Part shown: piece after piece, positions 6,499 through 14,645 of the stretch | Layout of the letters: each line of letters begins with the position of its first letter | Position numbering within the stretch: position 1 is the first letter of the stretch | Source of the DNA: CAYQAJ01 sp964415245 | GTDB lineage: Bacteria > Planctomycetota > Planctomycetia > Pirellulales > Pirellulaceae | Reading direction: 5' to 3' | DNA: 29,248 bases | Assembly: GCA_964415245.1 (NCBI GenBank) | Contig: CAYQAJ010000032.1 | Location: 1 to 29,248, forward strand | Program-made: the position numbers and the translations under genes | Notes under the pieces: generated by a model | Told to the model about the DNA's origin: nothing | What the model saw: the letters and a program-made list of their open reading frames with translations, nothing else | Database searches by the model: none

Positions 6499-8442
6499 AT
6501 GACGGATAAACTCCTCCCCCAGATCGACTCGCCGCTGGCGCTGCACAGCATGTCGCAGGCGCAGTTGAAACAACTGGCCGACGAGATTCGCCAAGTGCTG
6601 TGCGGGCTGTTGAGCATTCGCACCGCCCACTTCGCCTCGAACCTGGGCGTAGTCGAGCTCTGCCTGGCCCTGCACAGCGTGTTCAATTTCAGTAAGGACC
6701 GGCTGATCTGGGATACGGGCCATCAGATTTACCCCCACAAGTTGGTGACGGGCCGCTTCCCGCAGTTCGGCACAATCCGCACCAAGGGGGGGCTGATGGG
6801 CTACCCCAACCCCCACGAGAGCCCGTACGACCTGTTCATGACCGGCCACGCCGGTTGCAGCATCTCGACAATGCTGGGCATGAAGGTGGGCGACGATTTG
6901 TTGGGCCACGAAGACCGCCGCGCCGTGGCGGTCATCGGCGATGGCGCGTTCCCCTCGGGCATCGTGTACGAGGCGATGAACAACGCCGGCGGGCTGAAGA
7001 AGCGATTGCTTGTCATCTTGAACGATAACAAAATGTCGATTTGCCCCCGCGTCGGTGGGCTGGCTCGCTACCTCGATCGGCTCCGCACCAACCCCTTCTA
7101 TACGGGCTTCAAGACCGAAGTCGTCAAGGTGCTCAACCACGTACCGGTGCTGGGCGACCCGGCCGAGCGCTTTCTGGCGCAGCTCAAGGAAGCGGTCAAG
7201 TGCGGGCTGCACGGCGGCATGCTGTTCGAGGAATTGGGCTTCCGCTACATCGGCCCCATTGACGGCCACAACATCGGTCTGTTGCGCAAATACCTCCGCA
7301 TGGTGCGCGACCAGGAAGACCCCATCCTGCTGCACGTCGTAACCGAGAAGGGGCACGGGTTTCAGCCGGCGGCCGAGGACCCGGTCTTCTTCCACACGCC
7401 TCCCGCGTTCGAGCAGGAAAACGGCCGCACCATTCCCAAAAAGAGCTCCGGCGACAAGGCGTTTACGCACTATGCCCGCGACGCGATCGCCGAGGCGATG
7501 CGCCGCGACGACAAGGTCACCGCGCTCACGGCCGCCATGTGCCAGGGAAACAAGCTGGAACCGGTGCGCGACGAATTCCCGCAGCGGTTCTTCGACACGG
7601 GCATTTGCGAATCGCACACCGTGGCCTTCGCCGCGGGCCAGGCCAAGGCGGGCATGCGGCCCATCGCCGCCATTTACAGCACGTTCCTGCAGCGCGCTTA
7701 CGACCAGATATTCCAGGAGGTGGCCCTGCAAAAGCTGCCGGTCACCTTCATGCTCGACCGCGCGGGTCTGACGGGACCCGACGGACCGACGCACCACGGC
7801 GCCTTCGACGTGGCGTACCTGCGCGTTCTGCCCAACATGGTCGTAATGGCTCCCGGCGACGGCGGCGACGTAGCCCCGCTGGTCGACTTTGCCCTTTCCC
7901 ATAACGGACCGTGTGCCATTCGCTACCCCAAGTCGGTTGCACCGCAGATCGAGCGCGAGCGGCCGCGCGTCGAGTTGGGCAAGGCGGAAGTTTTGTCGTG
8001 GGGCCGCGACGGAAACATCCTCTGCTTCGGGGCCCTGCTCGGCGAATGTGCATCGGCGGCGCAGACGCTCAGCAAGCGGCACGGACTCGACGTGGGCGTG
8101 GTCAACGCCCGCTTCGCAAAGCCGATTGATGCCCAGGTTGTGCAGCGGGCGTTGCGGCAATCGCCCTTCGTGCTCACGGTTGAGGAAGCGGCCCTCATGG
8201 GAGGATTCGGCAGCGCCGTGTTGGAAGTGGCGGCGGACGCCGGCATCGACGCGGGGCACGTTCGCCGCCTCGGCATCCCCGACCAATTCATCGAACACGG
8301 CGAACGCCACGAGCTGTTGGCCGATTTGGGGATCGACGCCGCGGGCATCGTGGCGGCGTGCCGCGACATGGCGGCTCGCCACGCGCCAAAACAAACTGCG
8401 GGACAACGCGTTTCGGACGCGGCACAATCGGCTCTTCGTTAA
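6499..8442 (+). CDS. dxs: 1-deoxy-D-xylulose-5-phosphate synthase
   Basis: Dxs condenses pyruvate and glyceraldehyde 3-phosphate with thiamine diphosphate, the first step of the MEP pathway that feeds IspA. The 647-residue product (ATG at 6499; GTG at 6493 would add two residues) has the transketolase-type order: WDTGHQIYPHKLVTGR (71-86, catalytic His75), TGHAGCSIS (116-123), GDGAFPSG (147-154) and NDNKMSI (175-181) for thiamine diphosphate and Mg2+, then the pyrimidine-binding domain with FDTGICESH and STFLQRAYDQIFQEVALQ and DRAGLTGPDGPTH, and a C-terminal transketolase domain. Differences from typical Dxs include TGHAGCSIS where most have GHSSTSIS, and GDGAFPSGIVYEAMNNAG for GDGALTGGMAFEALNNAG; the catalytic glutamate in ICESH is kept. 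ispA lies immediately upstream and nadK 130 bases downstream. Function is quite secure. Confidence 0.95.
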   Translation: MTDKLLPQIDSPLALHSMSQAQLKQLADEIRQVLCGLLSIRTAHFASNLGVVELCLALHSVFNFSKDRLIWDTGHQIYPHKLVTGRFPQFGTIRTKGGLMGYPNPHESPYDLFMTGHAGCSISTMLGMKVGDDLLGHEDRRAVAVIGDGAFPSGIVYEAMNNAGGLKKRLLVILNDNKMSICPRVGGLARYLDRLRTNPFYTGFKTEVVKVLNHVPVLGDPAERFLAQLKEAVKCGLHGGMLFEELGFRYIGPIDGHNIGLLRKYLRMVRDQEDPILLHVVTEKGHGFQPAAEDPVFFHTPPAFEQENGRTIPKKSSGDKAFTHYARDAIAEAMRRDDKVTALTAAMCQGNKLEPVRDEFPQRFFDTGICESHTVAFAAGQAKAGMRPIAAIYSTFLQRAYDQIFQEVALQKLPVTFMLDRAGLTGPDGPTHHGAFDVAYLRVLPNMVVMAPGDGGDVAPLVDFALSHNGPCAIRYPKSVAPQIERERPRVELGKAEVLSWGRDGNILCFGALLGECASAAQTLSKRHGLDVGVVNARFAKPIDAQVVQRALRQSPFVLTVEEAALMGGFGSAVLEVAADAGIDAGHVRRLGIPDQFIEHGERHELLADLGIDAAGIVAACRDMAARHAPKQTAGQRVSDAAQSALR

Positions 8443-8572
8443 TTCCGACGGGGCGAATGTAGGTTGGTTCAGCGCGGTTTCTTGCTTGGTGATGCTGCTC
8501 AACAGAGCGCAGTCTCCAACGCGCCGGAATTCCCTGCGGCGTGAGCCCCGGCCACTCCGACCTTTCATCGAA

Positions 8573-9469
8573 ATGAATCAGCAGCAGCGACAAGACTCGC
8601 TTTCTCCCCCTTGGGCAAAAGGCCCGCCGCGACGACTGCGCGTGGTGCTGTTGGGATCGGGCGACAAGCCGCACATCCGCGAGGAAGTTCCCCGCGTGCA
8701 AAAGGCGATCGCCCAGTACGCCGACGTGGTGCTGACCGACTTGGAGTCGAAAGCCGATTTGACGGCGATCGAAGCCGACATGGCGGTGGTGTTGGGGGGC
8801 GACGGTTCGATCCTGCGATCCGCCAACCAGATGGGACTGCATCAAATGCCGGTCCTGGGGGTCAACCTCGGCAAGCTGGGGTTTCTGGCGGCTCTCTCGC
8901 CCGACGAGCTGCGGCGGTGGCTGCCCGAGGTGTGCGCGGGCAACTGCTCGATCGTCAACCACCTGATGTTCCGCTGCTCGGTGTACCGATCCGACAAGCT
9001 CATGGCCGAGTGCCTGGGCCTTAACGAGACAGCGATCCTGGGCGGCGCCCCGTTCTCGCTCATCTCCGTCGATCTTTACGTTGACGGGGAATTGGCAACT
9101 TCCTATAGTTGCGACGGCCTGATCGTGAGCACGCCCGTTGGCTCCACCGCGCACAACCTCTCCGCGGGTGGACCCATCCTTCGCAAGAGTCTGCAAGCGT
9201 TTGTCATTTCGCCCATCAGTCCGCACACGCTCACCGTTCGCCCGGTCGTCGACACTGCCGACCGCGTTTACGAGCTGGTGGTTACCGAACCGAACGAAGG
9301 CACGACGCTGGTGGTTGACGGGCGCGTGATGTGCCGGATGACGGCCGACGACCGCGTGCGCATCGAGCGGGCCGAAGCGCAGTTCCAACTCGTTGAGGTG
9401 CCGGGGCAAACGTACTACCGCACCCTGCGGACGAAGCTGGGGTGGGGCGGTCGAATCGGCGGTACGTAG
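8573..9469 (+). CDS. nadK: NAD kinase
   Basis: Phosphorylates NAD+ to NADP+ with ATP (or polyphosphate in some bacteria) in the cytoplasm, the only route to NADP, which the MEP pathway consumes. The 298 residues show the family motifs: VVLGGDGSIL (72-81, with catalytic Asp77), GVNLGKLGFL (96-105), the NE pair at 151-152, and DGLIVSTPVGSTAHNLSAGGP (181-201). The tyrosine usually found in GSTAY is histidine here; the rest of the motif is intact. The frame remains open far upstream into dxs in another reading frame, but the ATG at 8573 gives the normal length (about 290-300). It is the last gene of the xseB-ispA-dxs group, an arrangement known from firmicutes, where nadK follows the isoprenoid genes. 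Confidence 0.94.
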   Translation: MNQQQRQDSLSPPWAKGPPRRLRVVLLGSGDKPHIREEVPRVQKAIAQYADVVLTDLESKADLTAIEADMAVVLGGDGSILRSANQMGLHQMPVLGVNLGKLGFLAALSPDELRRWLPEVCAGNCSIVNHLMFRCSVYRSDKLMAECLGLNETAILGGAPFSLISVDLYVDGELATSYSCDGLIVSTPVGSTAHNLSAGGPILRKSLQAFVISPISPHTLTVRPVVDTADRVYELVVTEPNEGTTLVVDGRVMCRMTADDRVRIERAEAQFQLVEVPGQTYYRTLRTKLGWGGRIGGT

Positions 9470-9567
9470 CAAGTGCGAAGCCTCACCAGATGCGCGACGC
9501 TGCACCGGACGCACGAAACCGCCCCGGCCGCACAAGGACGTGATCTCTATTGCAAGGATGCAACCTC

Positions 9568-10476
9568 ATGCACCGCAAAGTGCCACTGGCCATTCTGTTG
9601 ACTGCCCTATCGCTCTGTCAGGCCGCGGCAGACGATCCCTCACCATCGCCGCGATCTCCCCTGGCCGAGCTGCAAGCAGCCAAAAACGCCGTCACCGCCC
9701 AGGAGTACGAGCTGCGCTACCGTCTCACGCCGGGTGAAACGATTCGCTGGAAGGTCGTGCACCTGGTGACGCTCGAAACCAAAATCCAGGGCGTCACGCA
9801 ATCAGCCCGTACACGTACCGTCGCCACCCAGGTTTGGAAGGTAACGGACGTCGACGAAAAGGGCCGCATGACGTTCACGCACACCATCGAGGACGTCGAC
9901 ATGTGGCAGACCGTAACCGACAAGCCCGAGGTGCGCTACAACAGCAACAGGGACCTCACGCCCCCGGAGGGCTACGAGCACATTGGCGAGTCGATCGGGC
10001 GTCCGCTGGCCTCCGTGACCATCGACCCGTGTGGCCGCATTGTCGAGCGAACGGACTTCCAGACGCAATACAATCCCGGCCTGGGTGGCCTTACGGTGCC
10101 GCTGCCCGAGCACGCGATCAAAGTAGGCCAGCGATGGAATACACCCGACCTGGTGCGGGTCCGCGAACCCAACGGCCAGGTGAAACGCATTCACCTGCGG
10201 CAGCTCTACACGCTGACCGACGTGAAAGCCGGCGTAGCCACGATCGAGGTGAAGACGCAGGTGCTCTCCCCGATCGACGATCCTCAAATCCGTTCGCAAC
10301 TCGTGCAGCGCTTGCAGTTCGGCACGATCCGCTTCGACATGGATGCGGGCCGGGTCATCTCGAAGCAAATGGACACAGACGAAATCGTTATCGGCTTCCA
10401 GGGCGCCGACAGCATCATGCAGTTTCTGGCCCGATTCACCGAGGAACCGATCGACGCATCGAAACGGAATCCTTGA
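9568..10476 (+). CDS. Exported protein of unknown function (planctomycete type)
   Basis: A 302-residue protein starting with a clear Sec signal peptide (MHRKVPLAILLTALSLCQAAA, cleavage near residue 21 before DDPSP). A proline/serine-rich linker follows, and then a beta-rich domain with segments such as LRYRLTPGETIRWKVVH, TRTVATQVWKVTDVD, GRMTFTHTIEDVDM and the GLGGLTVPLPEHAIKVGQRW motif. The pattern resembles the DUF6263-like exported proteins often seen in Planctomycetes, but I cannot assign it firmly. No catalytic motif or lipobox is visible; the single mature cysteine argues against disulfides. The ATG at 9568 is preferred because AAGGA lies 9 bases upstream, and it puts the signal peptide at the start; the frame begins at 9550. 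It probably acts in the periplasm. Confidence 0.7.
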   Translation: MHRKVPLAILLTALSLCQAAADDPSPSPRSPLAELQAAKNAVTAQEYELRYRLTPGETIRWKVVHLVTLETKIQGVTQSARTRTVATQVWKVTDVDEKGRMTFTHTIEDVDMWQTVTDKPEVRYNSNRDLTPPEGYEHIGESIGRPLASVTIDPCGRIVERTDFQTQYNPGLGGLTVPLPEHAIKVGQRWNTPDLVRVREPNGQVKRIHLRQLYTLTDVKAGVATIEVKTQVLSPIDDPQIRSQLVQRLQFGTIRFDMDAGRVISKQMDTDEIVIGFQGADSIMQFLARFTEEPIDASKRNP

Positions 10477-10648
10477 CTCTCTGCACGCTGCCACGTAGGC
10501 TTGAACAGACTTCCTCACAGCCCGAGTGTCGGCCATATCGTCCCTTGTGCACGTTGATTGCCTCGACAATGAGCGCAGCGCCGACGATCCGAGGGGTTGC
10601 CGACGCTTCACGGGGCGACCAAAGCACCGCGCCAAACGAGCAGCCGTT

Positions 10649-10984
10649 ATGGTGAAGGTTTCGCAGAGAGTTTCGGACTTCCGATTCACCTTTCGGGCAT
10701 TGGTCTATCGAGAGGATGGCTTTTGGATCGCGCACTGTCTCGAAACCGACGTGGCCGCCGAAGGCGACTCGCCCGCCGAGGCCGTTCACGCTCTGGGCGA
10801 ACTTTTGACGACTCTCGTCGAACAAGCGATCAAGGAGGGCGACCTGAGATCGGTGTTCTCCCCCGCTCCGCACGATATCTGGCGACTCTATGGCTTGGGC
10901 AAAGAGTCGAAAGTTACCGCTCGTCTTCCCAAGCGGCGCTCGTCGATCGACGGAATCGAAGTGCGGGAACTCGCGTTAGCGTGA
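10649..10984 (+). CDS. hicB: HicB-family antitoxin
   Basis: A 111-residue protein with the HicB/UPF0150 core in residues 10-55: FRALVYREDGFWIAHCLETDVAAEGDSPAEAVHALGEL in two pieces around the beta-strand and the helix starting at SPAEAV. HicB proteins bind and neutralise HicA and usually repress their own operon. The last 50 residues end in KRRSSIDGIEVRELALA; I see no clear ribbon-helix-helix or HTH, so DNA-binding by this protein is unconfirmed. hicA begins 7 bases after its stop, so the pair is translated together. The order antitoxin-toxin is the reverse of the E. coli hicAB operon but is common elsewhere. No strong ribosome-binding site is evident. The ATG at 10649 is chosen because the upstream in-frame sequence is not HicB-like. 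Confidence 0.82.
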   Translation: MVKVSQRVSDFRFTFRALVYREDGFWIAHCLETDVAAEGDSPAEAVHALGELLTTLVEQAIKEGDLRSVFSPAPHDIWRLYGLGKESKVTARLPKRRSSIDGIEVRELALA

Positions 10985-10991
10985 GCGTTCG

Positions 10992-11246
10992 ATGGCAGAA
11001 AGGCCGCTTAAGTATCGCGATCTTTTGCAGCGACTCCGGCTCTTTGGCGTCGTCGAAAACAAGGCGCGAGGCAAGGGCTCCCATCGGTTGATGATTCGCG
11101 TCGTCGAGGGAGTGAAGTACTTCTACCCAATACGATGCCACAACGAGGGCGAAGTGAAGCCGAGGGCCGTGATCGGCGCGCTGCGACGCCGACTGAGGCT
11201 CAGCGGCGAGGATGGCATCAGCGACGAAGAGTTCTACGGAAAGTAG
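10992..11246 (+). CDS. hicA: HicA-family mRNA interferase toxin
   Basis: An 84-residue protein fitting the HicA toxin family, small double-stranded-RNA-binding-fold ribonucleases that cut mRNAs when free of HicB. It has an N-terminal helix (YRDLLQRLRLFGV), a basic loop KARGKGSHRLM at 24-34 carrying the GSH catalytic-type histidine (His31), and a following strand VKYFYPI. Residues 50-84 (HNEGEVKPRAVIGALRRRLRLS) form the helical end; the final EDGISDEEFYGK is acidic. It is 7 bases downstream of hicB. HicA toxins are often found in accessory DNA, yet neighbours here look chromosomal. The pair is short, intact and free of frameshifts. Confidence 0.82.
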   Translation: MAERPLKYRDLLQRLRLFGVVENKARGKGSHRLMIRVVEGVKYFYPIRCHNEGEVKPRAVIGALRRRLRLSGEDGISDEEFYGK

Positions 11247-11344
11247 CCGACACTTGCCGAGGTCGCTTTCCGTGATCGGCACCGAATGGCTCGGCACTCG
11301 CTTCTGCGTCGCCGTCGAATGACACGCCGCAAGTTGCCGGCACG

Positions 11345-11373
11345 TTTTCGCGGCGCCGCCCGCTGCTTACACT
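11345..11373 (+). promoter_or_regulatory. Possible promoter directly before the permease start
   Basis: TACACT (11368-11373) could be a -10 element with TTTTCG (11345-11350) as a weak -35 at 17-bp spacing. If used, the transcript would start at or within a few bases of the ATG at 11380 and be leaderless. Weak evidence. Confidence 0.3.
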
Positions 11374-11379
11374 GACGGG

Positions 11380-12981
11380 ATGATCGGCTCGCGAAGCACA
11401 ACGAGCGTGCGGTGTGCCTTGATTCTGGCGTGCGCCCTTCTCGTCGCGTTGCCTATTCTCGCTTGGTACGACCGCGCCGCTTGGCTCGCCGTGCGGAGCA
11501 CGCTGCTGTTGGCGCTGGACGTGGGCGTTATCAGCCTTCCGCTCGGTACGGTGCTGGCGTTACTCTTGGTGCGGACCGACCTGCCCGGCCGTCGCGCCTG
11601 GATGTTTGCGCTGGGCACACTGCTCTTGGTGCCTCTCTATCTGCAAGCGGCCGGCTGGGACGCCGGATTCGGCAAGCTCGGCTGGCACTCCATGGCCTAT
11701 GGACGCCTGGCAGTGCCACTCTTGGAGGGTTGGCGGGCGGCCGTTTGGATTCACGCCGCCGCCAGCGTGCCGTGGGTCGCGCTGATCGTGGGCCTGGCGC
11801 TAGCCCACACCGAGCCCGAACTGGAAGAGCAATCGCTGCTCGACGCCAGTCCCCTGCGCGTCTTCTTCCGGCTCACACTGCGCCGATCGCTCGCCGGCAC
11901 CGCCGTGGCCGCTGCTTGGATCCTGATGAGTGCCGCGGGCGAAATGGCCGTTACCAACATCTACCAGGTATCGAACCTCGCCGATGTGTTGCACGTAGGC
12001 TTCCGGCTGGGCGACACCGCGGAGCAGGCAGGACTGCGGACGCTTCCCACGCTCGTCGTATTGGCGGGTCTGGTGATGGTGGCACTGATACTGGTGGCCG
12101 GCGTTGCGCCGCCCGGGGCGGGCACCATGCAGCGCGGCCCGCATCGATTCAGCCTGGGGCGGTGGAAGTGGCCGGCAGCGGTCGCCACGACGCTCGTCGT
12201 CTTGCTGCTGGCGGGCGTTCCCTTGGCGAACCTGTGCTATCGCGCCGGTCTCGTATCGAACACCGTAGACGGAACGACGACGAGCCTCTGGTCGGCGACC
12301 GAGTTCGCACGGCTCGTGGGAGCGGTTCCCTTTCGGTATCGGGAAGAAATCGGCTGGACGCTATTGATCGGCGTGTTGTCGGCGGCGCTGAGCGTCGCAT
12401 TGGCGGCCCCTTTGGCATGGTGGGCCCGCGGGGGAAAGTGGCGCTGGTGGCTGGCTACGGTGCCGGCGGCCGTTTGCTGGGCACTGCCCGGACCGCTGAT
12501 TGGTCTCGGCGTGATCGCGCTCTTGAACCGAGGCGAGTTGCCCTTTGTGGTGTGGCTGTACGACCGCACTGTGGCGGCGCCCGTGCTGGCGATGACCGTC
12601 CGCAGCCTTCCGCTATGCATCCTGATGTTGTGGTATGCGTTGCGGTTCGTGCCCGACGACGTGCTCGACGCGGCGGCCGCCGAGGGAGCCGGCCCGCTGG
12701 CTCGCTTTTGGCGAATTGTCGCGCCGCAGCGCGTGGCGGCAGGAGCCGCCGCGTTTCTCGCGGCCGCGGCGATTTCGATGGGGGACGTATCGGCCAGCAT
12801 TCTGGTAACGCCGCCCGGCGTAACGACGGTCGCCATCCGCGTTTTCGGCCTGATCCATTATGGTGTCGACGACCAGGTGGCCGCTCTGTGCCTCGTCGGC
12901 GCCACGGGCGCGGTCGCCCTGGCGGCAGCGGCCGTTTGGCTCTCGTGTCGGTCGCTACGCGCGGGAGGGCCGCGCGCTTGA
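11380..12981 (+). CDS. Fused ABC transporter permease of the iron(III)/thiamine/2-aminoethylphosphonate type
   Basis: A 533-residue inner-membrane protein built from two homologous BPD_transp_1 (MetI-like) domains, as in FbpB and ThiP permeases: roughly 12 hydrophobic stretches, with the ATPase-contact loops EEQSLLDASPLRVFFRLTL (about 147-165) and DAAAAEGAGPLARFWRIVAP (about 428-447) matching the EAA---G motif, each followed by further transmembrane helices. The fused two-domain form is typical for ferric iron, thiamine and phosphonate importers; the substrate cannot be fixed because neither a solute-binding protein nor an ATPase is adjacent. The ATG at 11380 follows TACACT (11368-11373) by 6 bases, leaving little room for a 5' leader. 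Transmembrane counts are by eye. No frameshift is seen. Confidence 0.85.
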   Translation: MIGSRSTTSVRCALILACALLVALPILAWYDRAAWLAVRSTLLLALDVGVISLPLGTVLALLLVRTDLPGRRAWMFALGTLLLVPLYLQAAGWDAGFGKLGWHSMAYGRLAVPLLEGWRAAVWIHAAASVPWVALIVGLALAHTEPELEEQSLLDASPLRVFFRLTLRRSLAGTAVAAAWILMSAAGEMAVTNIYQVSNLADVLHVGFRLGDTAEQAGLRTLPTLVVLAGLVMVALILVAGVAPPGAGTMQRGPHRFSLGRWKWPAAVATTLVVLLLAGVPLANLCYRAGLVSNTVDGTTTSLWSATEFARLVGAVPFRYREEIGWTLLIGVLSAALSVALAAPLAWWARGGKWRWWLATVPAAVCWALPGPLIGLGVIALLNRGELPFVVWLYDRTVAAPVLAMTVRSLPLCILMLWYALRFVPDDVLDAAAAEGAGPLARFWRIVAPQRVAAGAAAFLAAAAISMGDVSASILVTPPGVTTVAIRVFGLIHYGVDDQVAALCLVGATGAVALAAAAVWLSCRSLRAGGPRA

Positions 12982-13081
12982 CCACAGCCGAGCCACCCGC
13001 GAAAGGCGAGAAGCCACGGGCAAACGACATCAGGACCCAATACCGATTCGAGCTAAATCACCGCGAAAGCCACTAGTCAAA

Positions 13082-13110
13082 TTCGTGCTCGGCCGCCAGC
13101 GGTGTATAAT
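13082..13110 (+). promoter_or_regulatory. Candidate promoter with a perfect -10 TATAAT
   Basis: TATAAT (13105-13110) is preceded at 17 bases by TTCGTG (13082-13087). It would start transcription about 95 bases upstream of the DUF1570-type gene at 13214. The -35 is weak; the -10 is perfect in a GC-rich context. Confidence 0.5.
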
Positions 13111-13213
13111 CGAAAAAGGTTGCCGCACGCCCGCGGTCGCGACAACTCCACAGCCACCGCTTAGCCGCAGCCGACTCTGTACCCGAATCGTTCCCTCTCG
13201 ACCGGTGGATGCC

Positions 13214-14392
13214 ATGCCCAGTTCTCGTGTGCTTTGCGACGCGGTTCGACGGCGTTTCCTGGCCGTTGTGCTGCTGAGCCTGGTATCGCTTTTCGCGGCT
13301 CCCCTGGCCGCGGTCGAGCAAGTCACGATTCGCCGCGAAAAAACGGAGCAGAGCGTTTCGGGCAATGTCCTCGTCGAGGCCGAAGACGGCGGCCTGCTGT
13401 TGATTGCCCCCGACGGAATTCTTTGGGCCGTTCAGCCCGACGAGCTCGTCGAACGCAAGGCCGACGATGCACTCTTCGAGCCGCTCGACTCCAAAAAAAT
13501 GGGCCAGAGTCTGCTGGATGAGTTGCCCAAAGGATTCAAGATCCACAGCACGGTCCACTACGTCATCGGCTACAACACTTCGCTCGACTACGCCAAGTGG
13601 TGCGGTGGGCTGTACGAACGGCTCTACAGCGGCTTTCGCAATTATTGGTCGACGCGCGGCTTGGAATTGCACGATCCCGAGTTTCCGCTGGTAGCCATCG
13701 TGTTCGGCGACAAAAAGTCGTACGCCCAGTACGCCGCGCCCGAGCTGGGCACCGCCACCGACTCGATCATCGGCTATTACAGTCTTCGCACGAACCGCGT
13801 CGTCATGTACGACCTGACCGGCGTCGACGGCGTTGCGGGCGGCAGGCTACGCGGCACGAGCGCGGCCCGCATCAACCAAATCCTGGCCCAGCCGGAAGCC
13901 GAGCGGACCGTGGCCACGATTGTGCATGAAGCCACGCACCAGATCGCGTTCAATTGCGGTGTGCATAAGCGGTACGCCGACATTCCGTTGTGGGTCAGCG
14001 AGGGGGTAGCCGTGTACTTCGAGACGCCGGACCTGAAAGCCTCCCGCGGATGGCGGACGATCGGGGGCGTCAACCAGGTGCGCCTCGAGCGATTTCGCCG
14101 CTACCAGCGCAGCCGGCCCGAGAATTCGCTGGTCTCGCTGCTGGCCGAAGACGGGCGGTTTCGCGACGCGGCCCTGGCGGAAGACGCCTACGCGGAGACG
14201 TGGGCCTTGAATTACTTTCTTATGCGCCGGAAGCCCGAACTGTACGTCCAATACTTACAGGCTCTGTCCGAGAAGGAACCGCTGCTCTACGACAGCCCCC
14301 AGGAGCGACTCGAACAGTTTCAGGCGGTCTTCGGCTCGGAACTCGAAGAGCTCGATGCTGAGTTTCTCCGCTACATGCGCAACGTGCGCTGA
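13214..14392 (+). CDS. Exported HExxH protein, DUF1570-like (putative gluzincin metalloprotease)
   Basis: A 392-residue exported protein. Residues 1-33 form a signal peptide (VLLSLVSLFAAPLAA). The middle part begins with a small beta-rich segment (GGLLLIAPDGILWAVQPDEL) followed by STVHYVIGYNTS. The catalytic-type zinc motif is HEATH (His238, Glu239, His242) and the third ligand could be Glu263 in WVSEG, 21 residues on, as in gluzincins such as M1/M61 peptidases. This arrangement matches planctomycete DUF1570 proteins; peptidase activity is predicted, not shown. The C-terminus is a helical domain with the AETWALNYFLM segment and EEL repeats. The ATG at 13214 was chosen to expose the signal peptide at the N-terminus; the frame is open upstream to 12860 in non-coding-like sequence. 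It stands alone behind its own promoter. Confidence 0.78.
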   Translation: MPSSRVLCDAVRRRFLAVVLLSLVSLFAAPLAAVEQVTIRREKTEQSVSGNVLVEAEDGGLLLIAPDGILWAVQPDELVERKADDALFEPLDSKKMGQSLLDELPKGFKIHSTVHYVIGYNTSLDYAKWCGGLYERLYSGFRNYWSTRGLELHDPEFPLVAIVFGDKKSYAQYAAPELGTATDSIIGYYSLRTNRVVMYDLTGVDGVAGGRLRGTSAARINQILAQPEAERTVATIVHEATHQIAFNCGVHKRYADIPLWVSEGVAVYFETPDLKASRGWRTIGGVNQVRLERFRRYQRSRPENSLVSLLAEDGRFRDAALAEDAYAETWALNYFLMRRKPELYVQYLQALSEKEPLLYDSPQERLEQFQAVFGSELEELDAEFLRYMRNVR

Positions 14393-14645
14393 TGCCGCCG
14401 GCGCGACCCACCCTCACACGGCACCCGCCAGCCGCGCGCTCATCGACGGCCTGGCGTGCACGTATCCGGGGGGCTACCGCGACATCCGATAGAGGGGGAA
14501 TTTTACGGCCCGGGCAAGCGCCCGTTACGCACACCCCCGATCACTTTTTGAGGAGCCTAGTGAACCGACGTCCGGGCGGCGCGCATTGGGCGTGCACACT
14601 TCGCGCACCGCGCACCGGATCGAAGGGTGAATAAGGACAACGCAC

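Noticed and set aside
6472..8568. A 698-codon open frame antisense to dxs
   Set aside because: It lies opposite a well-matched Dxs whose motifs are complete; long antisense frames are common in GC-rich DNA and the translation has no recognisable domain.
8288..9535. A 415-codon open frame antisense to nadK
   Set aside because: The plus-strand frame carries all NAD kinase motifs; the antisense translation is low in hydrophobic structure and arginine-rich, typical of a shadow frame.
11412..13076. A 554-codon frame overlapping the ABC permease in another plus-strand frame
   Set aside because: It is a GC-driven arginine/glycine-rich shadow; the permease frame has two EAA loops and regular transmembrane helices.
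14393..14645. Riboswitch (such as an M-box) ahead of the MgtC-family gene
   Set aside because: A small GC hairpin near 14510-14523 is present, but I could not find the paired stems or conserved loops of any known riboswitch.
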